Part shown: positions 7,206 to 11,884 of the stretch, in pieces
Numbering within the stretch: the stretch's first letter is position 1
How the letters are laid out: each line of letters begins with the position of its first letter
Source of the DNA: an uncultured Acetatifactor sp.
Lineage (GTDB): Bacteria > Bacillota > Clostridia > Lachnospirales > Lachnospiraceae
DNA: 11,884 nucleotides
Direction of reading: 5' to 3'
Assembly: GCA_910586435.1 (NCBI GenBank)
Contig: CAJUGT010000122.1
Location: 1-11,884, forward strand
Notes under the pieces: model-generated
The model's input: only the letters and a program-made list of their open reading frames with translations
What the model was told of the DNA's origin: nothing
The model's database searches: none
Program-made: the position numbers and the translations under genes

Positions 7206-10200
7206 ATGAAACTACAATACAAACATCAGAAATTTCAGGCCGATGCCGCACAGGCTGTCGTTGACGTGTTTGCCGGGCAGCCTTACCTGACACCCTCCTA
7301 TCTGATGGACAAAGGCGCCGGGTACATTCAGCAGAGCCTGACCGATGACATGGATTTCACCGGCTGGCGGAATCAGAAAATAGTACCGGCGCTCTCCGAT
7401 GAGCTCATTTTAGAACATCTGAATAAAGTCCAGCGCCGGGGCGGTATTGCCCCATCCTCCAAGCTGGAAGGACGTGAAAACGGATACAACCTTACCATTG
7501 AGATGGAAACCGGCGTGGGCAAAACCTATACCTATATCAAGACCATGTTTGAGCTGAACAAACACTATGGATGGAGTAAGTATATCATTGTTGTTCCCAG
7601 TGTGGCTATCCGGGAAGGCGTATACAAGTCCTTTGAAATGACGCAGGAACACTTTGCGGAGGAATATGGAAAAAAGATACGATTTTTTATCTATAATTCT
7701 TCACGGCTCAACGAAATTGACCGTTTTGCGTCGGACAGTTCCATTTGTGTCTGCATTATCAACTCTCAGGCATTCAATGCCAAAGGAAAAGATGCCAGAA
7801 GAATCTATATGAAACTGGATGAATTCCGTTCCCGCAGACCCATTGATATTATAGCCAAAACCAATCCTGTTTTAATTATTGACGAACCCCAGTCCGTGGA
7901 GGGCAAGCAGACCAGGGAGAGGCTGAAAGAGTTCCATCCCCTCTTGACCCTGCGTTATTCCGCCACGCACAAAAGCGATCAAATCTATAATATGGTTTAT
8001 CGCCTGGATGCCATGGAAGCGTACAACAAGCGGCTGGTGAAGAAGATTGCGGTGAAAGGCATTACTGAATCCGGCAGTACCGCCACGGACAGCTTTGTCT
8101 ATCTGGAAAGCATTCACCTTTCCAAAAATGACCCCACTGCCACCTTATGTTTTGAAGTGAAAATGGCCTCCGGCGCCCCAAAGAAAAAAAGCCGCATTGT
8201 AAAAGTCGGCGACAATCTCTATCATTGCTCCGGTGAACTGGAAGAATATAAAAACGGCTTTGTGATAAAACAGATTGACGGCCGTGATGATTCCGTGGAA
8301 TTCCTCAACGGCATCAAACTCTTTGCCGGAGATGTGATTGGCGCAGTGGATGAGGATCAGATGCGCCGTATCCAGATTCATGAGACAATACTCTCCCACA
8401 TCCAGAGAGAACGGCAATTATTTTATAAGGGCATCAAAGTTCTCTCCCTGTTCTTCATTGACGAAGTGGCAAATTATCGCGAATACCATGAGTCGGGCCA
8501 GGCCATCACCGGAAAATACGCAAAGATGTTCGAGGAAGAGTATGAAGATATTGTGGGAAATATGCAGCTTGCCCTGGGAGAAGATGATTATATCAAATAT
8601 CTGCAATCCATTCCGGCCTCAAAGACCCATGCCGGTTACTTCTCTGTTGACAACAAGGGCAAGATGGTAAATTCCAGAGTCGGCCGGAAAGAAACCGTTT
8701 CAGATGATGTAAGCGCCTATGAACTGATTATGAAAAACAAAGAACTCCTCCTTGACCGTGACCCGGTGCGCTCCCCGGTGCGGTTTATTTTCTCCCACTC
8801 CGCCCTGCGGGAAGGTTGGGACAATCCCAATGTCTTCCAAATCTGCACCCTGAAGCAAAGCGACAGTACCCTCCGCAAGCGCCAGGAAGTGGGCCGGGGA
8901 TTGCGCCTGTGCGTGAACCAGAACGGCGAGCGTATGGACACCAATGCCCTGGGCGAGGATGTGCATACTGTCAATGTTCTCACCGTCATTGCCAGCGAAA
9001 GCTATGACTCCTTTGCCAAGGGCTTACAGACCGAAATGGCGGACGCTGTTGCGGATCGCCCCCGTGCCGTTACTGTGGACCTTTTTTTGGGGAAGGTCAT
9101 TCAGGATGAGAAGGGCAACGAACAGGTAATTGACCAGAACACTGCATCCGCCATCCACTACGATATGATTATAAACGGCTATATTGACAGAAAGGGCGTT
9201 CTGACGGACAAATACTATGAGGACAAGGCAAACTCCGTCCTTAAAATAGCGGAAGAAGTAGCAGACTCCGCCGCCTCCGTCATTGCGATTGTGGATTCCC
9301 TCTATGATGACCGCAAATTTATGCCGGAAAATGCCAGAGGCAGCACTGTAAAACTCCATGTGGAAAAAGACAAACTGGCCATGCCGGAATTTAAGGCTCT
9401 TTGGTCCAGAATTAACTCAAAATCCGTTTATGTTGTAGATTTTGATACAGAGGAATTAATACAAAAGGCAATCGCCTCTCTGGACAGTAAACTTCGCGTT
9501 TCCAAAATCTATTTTCAGGTGGAAACCGGTGTCATGGAATCCATTCACTCCAAGGAAGAGCTTCTCTCCGCCGGCTCCTTTAGAAAAAAGGAATCTGGCA
9601 GCCATGGCATAAACGCGAAAGCAAATTCTAATGTAAAATACGATTTGATTGGGAAACTGGTGGACGAGACAGGTCTGACCCGCAAGGCTGTAATAGCGAT
9701 ACTCAAAGGCATTCACCCCAATGTTTTCCAGCAGTTTAAGGAAAATCCGGAAGAATTTATTGTGAAAGCAGCCTCCCTTATTAACAACGAGAAAGCTACC
9801 GCAATCATTGAGCACATTACATACCATGCTCTGGAAGAGCGCTATGATACAGAAATCTTCACCGCTCCCACCATGAGGGGCAAGCTGGGCGTCAACGCCA
9901 TGAAAGCAAACAAGCATTTGTACGATCACATTGTCTATGATTCCACAAATGAACGTGACTTTGCCGCTGACCTGGACACGAATACGGATGTGGCCGTCTA
10001 TGTAAAGCTGCCCGGAGGCTTTTACATCCAAACCCCTGTGGGACGCTATCATCCTGATTGGGCTATTGCCTTCTATGAAGGCAGCGTCAAGCATATCTAT
10101 TTTGTAGCGGAAACCAAAGGTTCCCTGTGTTCCATGCAGATGCGCCTGATTGAAGATTCTAAGATACACTGCGCCCGGGAGCACTTTAAGGCAATTTCCG

Positions 10201-10265
10201 GAGAAAATGTTGTCTACGATGTGGTGGACAGCTATGAGACGCTACTTGAGAAAGTTATGAAATAA
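7206..10265 (+). CDS. res: Type III restriction endonuclease subunit (Res)
   Basis: A 1019-residue ATP-dependent helicase-nuclease, the cutting subunit of the type III system. With Mod it binds unmethylated target pairs, uses ATP to communicate along DNA, and cleaves to one side of the site. Superfamily 2 helicase motifs appear in order: Walker A ETGVGKT (101-107), DEPQ (226-229), SAT (252-254), REGWDNPNVFQ (535-545) and motif VI QEVGRGLRL (560-568). The C-terminal nuclease of PD-(D/E)XK type is visible as P950-D951, then E969-T-K971. The length is close to known Res proteins and the gene appears intact. The ATG at 7206 follows GAGGA; the in-frame TTG at 7158 lies inside the promoter and is rejected. 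The stop is 25 bp before the phosphatase gene. Confidence 0.96.
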   Translation: MKLQYKHQKFQADAAQAVVDVFAGQPYLTPSYLMDKGAGYIQQSLTDDMDFTGWRNQKIVPALSDELILEHLNKVQRRGGIAPSSKLEGRENGYNLTIEMETGVGKTYTYIKTMFELNKHYGWSKYIIVVPSVAIREGVYKSFEMTQEHFAEEYGKKIRFFIYNSSRLNEIDRFASDSSICVCIINSQAFNAKGKDARRIYMKLDEFRSRRPIDIIAKTNPVLIIDEPQSVEGKQTRERLKEFHPLLTLRYSATHKSDQIYNMVYRLDAMEAYNKRLVKKIAVKGITESGSTATDSFVYLESIHLSKNDPTATLCFEVKMASGAPKKKSRIVKVGDNLYHCSGELEEYKNGFVIKQIDGRDDSVEFLNGIKLFAGDVIGAVDEDQMRRIQIHETILSHIQRERQLFYKGIKVLSLFFIDEVANYREYHESGQAITGKYAKMFEEEYEDIVGNMQLALGEDDYIKYLQSIPASKTHAGYFSVDNKGKMVNSRVGRKETVSDDVSAYELIMKNKELLLDRDPVRSPVRFIFSHSALREGWDNPNVFQICTLKQSDSTLRKRQEVGRGLRLCVNQNGERMDTNALGEDVHTVNVLTVIASESYDSFAKGLQTEMADAVADRPRAVTVDLFLGKVIQDEKGNEQVIDQNTASAIHYDMIINGYIDRKGVLTDKYYEDKANSVLKIAEEVADSAASVIAIVDSLYDDRKFMPENARGSTVKLHVEKDKLAMPEFKALWSRINSKSVYVVDFDTEELIQKAIASLDSKLRVSKIYFQVETGVMESIHSKEELLSAGSFRKKESGSHGINAKANSNVKYDLIGKLVDETGLTRKAVIAILKGIHPNVFQQFKENPEEFIVKAASLINNEKATAIIEHITYHALEERYDTEIFTAPTMRGKLGVNAMKANKHLYDHIVYDSTNERDFAADLDTNTDVAVYVKLPGGFYIQTPVGRYHPDWAIAFYEGSVKHIYFVAETKGSLCSMQMRLIEDSKIHCAREHFKAISGENVVYDVVDSYETLLEKVMK

Positions 10266-10290
10266 AACTAAGAAAGGAAGTTGGAACAAG

Positions 10291-10920
10291 GTGAAAATAT
10301 ATCTTTTCAGACATGGGGAGACCGATTGGAACAAGGCCAGAAGATTACAGGGGCAAAGCAATATTCCCCTGAATCCTTTCGGCCGGGAACTTGCGATGAA
10401 AACCGCAGAGGCTCTGCAAGACATTTCTTTTGACAGAGCCTTCAGCTCTCCCCTGTCCAGGGCTGTGGAAACCGCTCAGATTCTGCTCGGAGACACCCAA
10501 ATCCCGGTCATCACAGATCACCGTCTGCTGGAAATCAATTTCGGAGACTGTGAAGGAAGGGAATTTGATGAGGCCAAAAGGGATTCCGCCCATCCACTGC
10601 ACAATTTTTTCTGCCATCCTGATATATACCTGCCTCCGGAAGGCGCGGAAACTCTTCAGACTGTAATTGCCAGGAGCCGGGACTTTCTTCGGGAACAGAT
10701 TCTTCCCCTGGAAGAGACCTGTGAAACCATACTGATTGTGGCTCATGGAGCGTTTAACAGATGCCTGCTGAATTCCATCACTCACTTTCCCCTGGAACGA
10801 TTCTGGGAAATTGAGCTTCCAAATTGCGCAGCATCCATACTGTCTCTGGAACACGGACAATTTGCCATTAAGACGGAATCCATTGTCTACTATGGAACCC
10901 CCGTAAATGGCAAACCATAG
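10291..10920 (+). CDS. Histidine phosphatase family protein
   Basis: A 209-residue member of the phosphoglycerate mutase-like histidine phosphatases, which remove phosphate through a phosphohistidine intermediate. The catalytic motif is RHGET with R7 and H8; the phosphate pocket is completed by R57 (in SSPLSRAVETA) and H152 (in VAHGAFNR), and E81 is the likely proton donor. All catalytic residues are present. It starts at a GTG with AAGGAAG upstream, 25 bp after res, so it is probably transcribed with the restriction operon. Members with this motif set include alpha-ribazole phosphatase (CobC) and many sugar or nucleotide phosphatases; no cobalamin genes are nearby, so I leave the substrate open. 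It is soluble, with no signal peptide. Confidence 0.92.
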   Translation: MKIYLFRHGETDWNKARRLQGQSNIPLNPFGRELAMKTAEALQDISFDRAFSSPLSRAVETAQILLGDTQIPVITDHRLLEINFGDCEGREFDEAKRDSAHPLHNFFCHPDIYLPPEGAETLQTVIARSRDFLREQILPLEETCETILIVAHGAFNRCLLNSITHFPLERFWEIELPNCAASILSLEHGQFAIKTESIVYYGTPVNGKP

Positions 10921-11085
10921 CCTGCTGACATGTCTCTGTTTCGCCAAACGGCTTCCTGCGTCTCCATCCGCAATGTTGCACTTTACATATTGATTCTGTT
11001 CCATTTCTGTATATGTTCAGAAGTATCAAAGCAGAAGGACAGCCCCAGAGGCCCAATGTGTGCCATAACTTTGAGGGACGCCGGT

Positions 11086-11568
11086 TCACTGCCGCAGTCC
11101 ATCTCTGACCCTCATCAGGGAGAAGCCCAACAGATTTTCTCCCTTCCATTCCCCCATGGAAAAACGTCTTTCGTCTTTCATAGACAAGCCGATACCCCAT
11201 ATCTTATCCTGTACGGCACACTCCGCCAATATAGCCTCCCCTGTGGCCAGAAGCTTTTCACGCAATTCATGGTTCTGGCGGAATTTTTCCATCAGTCCCT
11301 CATATACGATAATCTGCCGCAGCCCATTCCAGATAATATCCTCATAATTATCTACCGAGCGCCCCAAAGCCTTAATTTTGCCCACATCGGATGTATTTCG
11401 TATCTGTCCGGCTCTCTTATCATCCCCGAATGTAATGGCTTTCTGATACATCATGTACTGCTCCATAGAGGAAAAGACAATCCCCTCCAGTTCAAAATCT
11501 GAAAGGAACCAGTTGCTCAAATAACCGTTTGCCTCCTCTGGATTATGAAAACATATGATTTCTCTCAT
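11086..11568 (-). CDS. NADAR family N-glycosidase (YbiA-like, DUF1768)
   Basis: A 160-residue protein of the NADAR family. Characterised members hydrolyse N-glycosidic bonds: YbiA-type enzymes act on riboflavin-pathway intermediates, and others remove ADP-ribose from guanine bases, serving as antitoxins to ADP-ribosyltransferases. Family hallmarks are GYLSNW (15-20), SSMEQYMMYQKA (33-44), KALGR (66-70), W80, and the C-terminal DKIWGIGLSM (121-130) and GENLLGFSLMRVRD (143-156). The length is typical of a stand-alone, intact enzyme. I chose the ATG at 11568 because AGGAGG sits five bases upstream; a TTG at 11589 is in frame but lies upstream of that site. It is convergent with the phosphatase, with 165 bp between in which I see no gene. 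No transferase partner lies within the window. Confidence 0.92.
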   Translation of the reverse strand: MREIICFHNPEEANGYLSNWFLSDFELEGIVFSSMEQYMMYQKAITFGDDKRAGQIRNTSDVGKIKALGRSVDNYEDIIWNGLRQIIVYEGLMEKFRQNHELREKLLATGEAILAECAVQDKIWGIGLSMKDERRFSMGEWKGENLLGFSLMRVRDGLRQ

Positions 11569-11606
11569 TTTTACCTCCTGCAAATTCAATTGCCAAATAT
11601 AACTTT

Positions 11607-11633
11607 TTTATACCCCATGAAGCGTTTTGTCAA
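11607..11633 (-). promoter_or_regulatory. Putative promoter of the NADAR gene
   Basis: On the minus strand TTGACA (11633-11628) is followed after 15 bases by TATAAA (11612-11607), or after 17 by TAAAAA. The -35 is perfect and the spacing slightly short for the better -10. It lies about 40 bp before the NADAR start. Confidence 0.55.
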
Positions 11634-11751
11634 GTGCTATTTTAAAATCCTGTTCCCTGTTCTCGGCGGCAAAATGACAACGGCCAAAATTCAGACGGAA
11701 AAAGTTAAAAACGACTCTTCCATTGAAGGTCTGGATAGGAGGAACGGAGTA

Positions 11752-11884
11752 ATGCGCAGATTGCTTTATTTGATTAGATATGGTATACTTTTTTCAGTAC
11801 AGACAGGACAACAAATGCTAAGTTTTTCTTTCAAAATGGTTGATTATCTCAAAAAAGCCTTGATTTACGGGCATACAAGCAGGA
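11752..11884 (+). CDS. Possible start of a gene running off the right edge
   Basis: ATG at 11752 follows AGGAGG (11737-11742) and opens a frame that stays open to the window end, 44 codons beginning MRRLLYLIRYGILFSVQTGQ. The same frame is open further upstream, with ATGs at 11617 and 11674 that lack ribosome binding sites. A good promoter inside the frame (11761-11789) argues that this is leader DNA rather than coding. I do not recognise the peptide. Confidence 0.2.
   Translation, partial: MRRLLYLIRYGILFSVQTGQQMLSFSFKMVDYLKKALIYGHTSR
11761..11789 (+). promoter_or_regulatory. Putative sigma-A promoter reading off the right edge
   Basis: TTGCTT (11761-11766), a 17-base spacer and TATACT (11784-11789) preceded by TGG form an extended -10 promoter. 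It is divergent from the NADAR gene and should drive a gene beginning beyond the window. Confidence 0.55.

Larger units (their letters stand above)
11569..11884. other. Intergenic region with divergent promoters
   Basis: This 316-bp stretch upstream of the NADAR gene holds its promoter (minus) and a second, outward promoter (plus) near the right edge. An open plus-strand frame also runs through it to the edge. It seems to separate NADAR from a divergent gene that lies beyond the window. Confidence 0.5.

Noticed and set aside
9456..10184. 242-codon minus-strand open frame
   Set aside because: It is antisense to the Res C-terminal part, which carries clear nuclease motifs, and it has no start signal or recognisable domain.
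10345..11004. 219-codon minus-strand open frame
   Set aside because: It is antisense to the histidine phosphatase, which has all catalytic residues.
10930..11502. 190-codon plus-strand open frame
   Set aside because: It is antisense to the NADAR gene, whose conserved motifs and AGGAGG start are clear.

Overview
The window looks like chromosomal DNA from a low-to-moderate GC Gram-positive, most likely a clostridial gut-type bacterium (Lachnospiraceae-like). This rests on the strong AGGAGG-type ribosome binding sites, the TTG and GTG starts beside ATG, the sigma-A style promoters and the character of the proteins. The taxon is inferred from style, not from a database match.

Layout, left to right. 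Positions 1-387 (minus) hold what reads as a decayed gene: one protein-like reading frame broken by an in-frame stop and about two frameshifts. Next is an intact GNAT acetyltransferase (390-854, minus). A 511-bp stretch without a confident gene follows; it holds a 14-bp direct repeat, a GC-rich patch with a protein-like minus-strand frame, and a small palindrome just before the next operon. Then come two tandem ABC exporter half-transporters (1366-3171 and 3286-5112), each with a six-helix membrane domain and a complete ATPase domain. Their start-corrected lengths are nearly equal (601 and 608 residues), which suggests a heterodimeric exporter.

Between the exporters and the next operon is a compact structured DNA element (5129-5252). 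It has a 17-bp perfect inverted repeat that can also fold as two small hairpins, followed directly by a second long hairpin. Then comes a complete type III restriction-modification system, mod (5297-7126) and res (7206-10265), with the expected methyltransferase, helicase and nuclease motifs. A plausible internal promoter lies before res. A histidine phosphatase (10291-10920) starts 25 bp after res and is probably co-transcribed. Convergent to it is a NADAR-family N-glycosidase (11086-11568, minus) with its own promoter. A second promoter points off the right edge.

Taken together, the right half is a small defence-type neighbourhood: type III R-M, a phosphatase of unknown substrate, and a NADAR enzyme of a family that reverses ADP-ribosylation or hydrolyses nucleotide-like intermediates. 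The left half carries an exporter and gene debris, as expected in an accessory region. I see no tRNA, rRNA, CRISPR array, intact transposase or integrase. The individual gene families are known; the parts least explained are the 5129-5252 element, the company NADAR keeps, and the gene remnants at the left.
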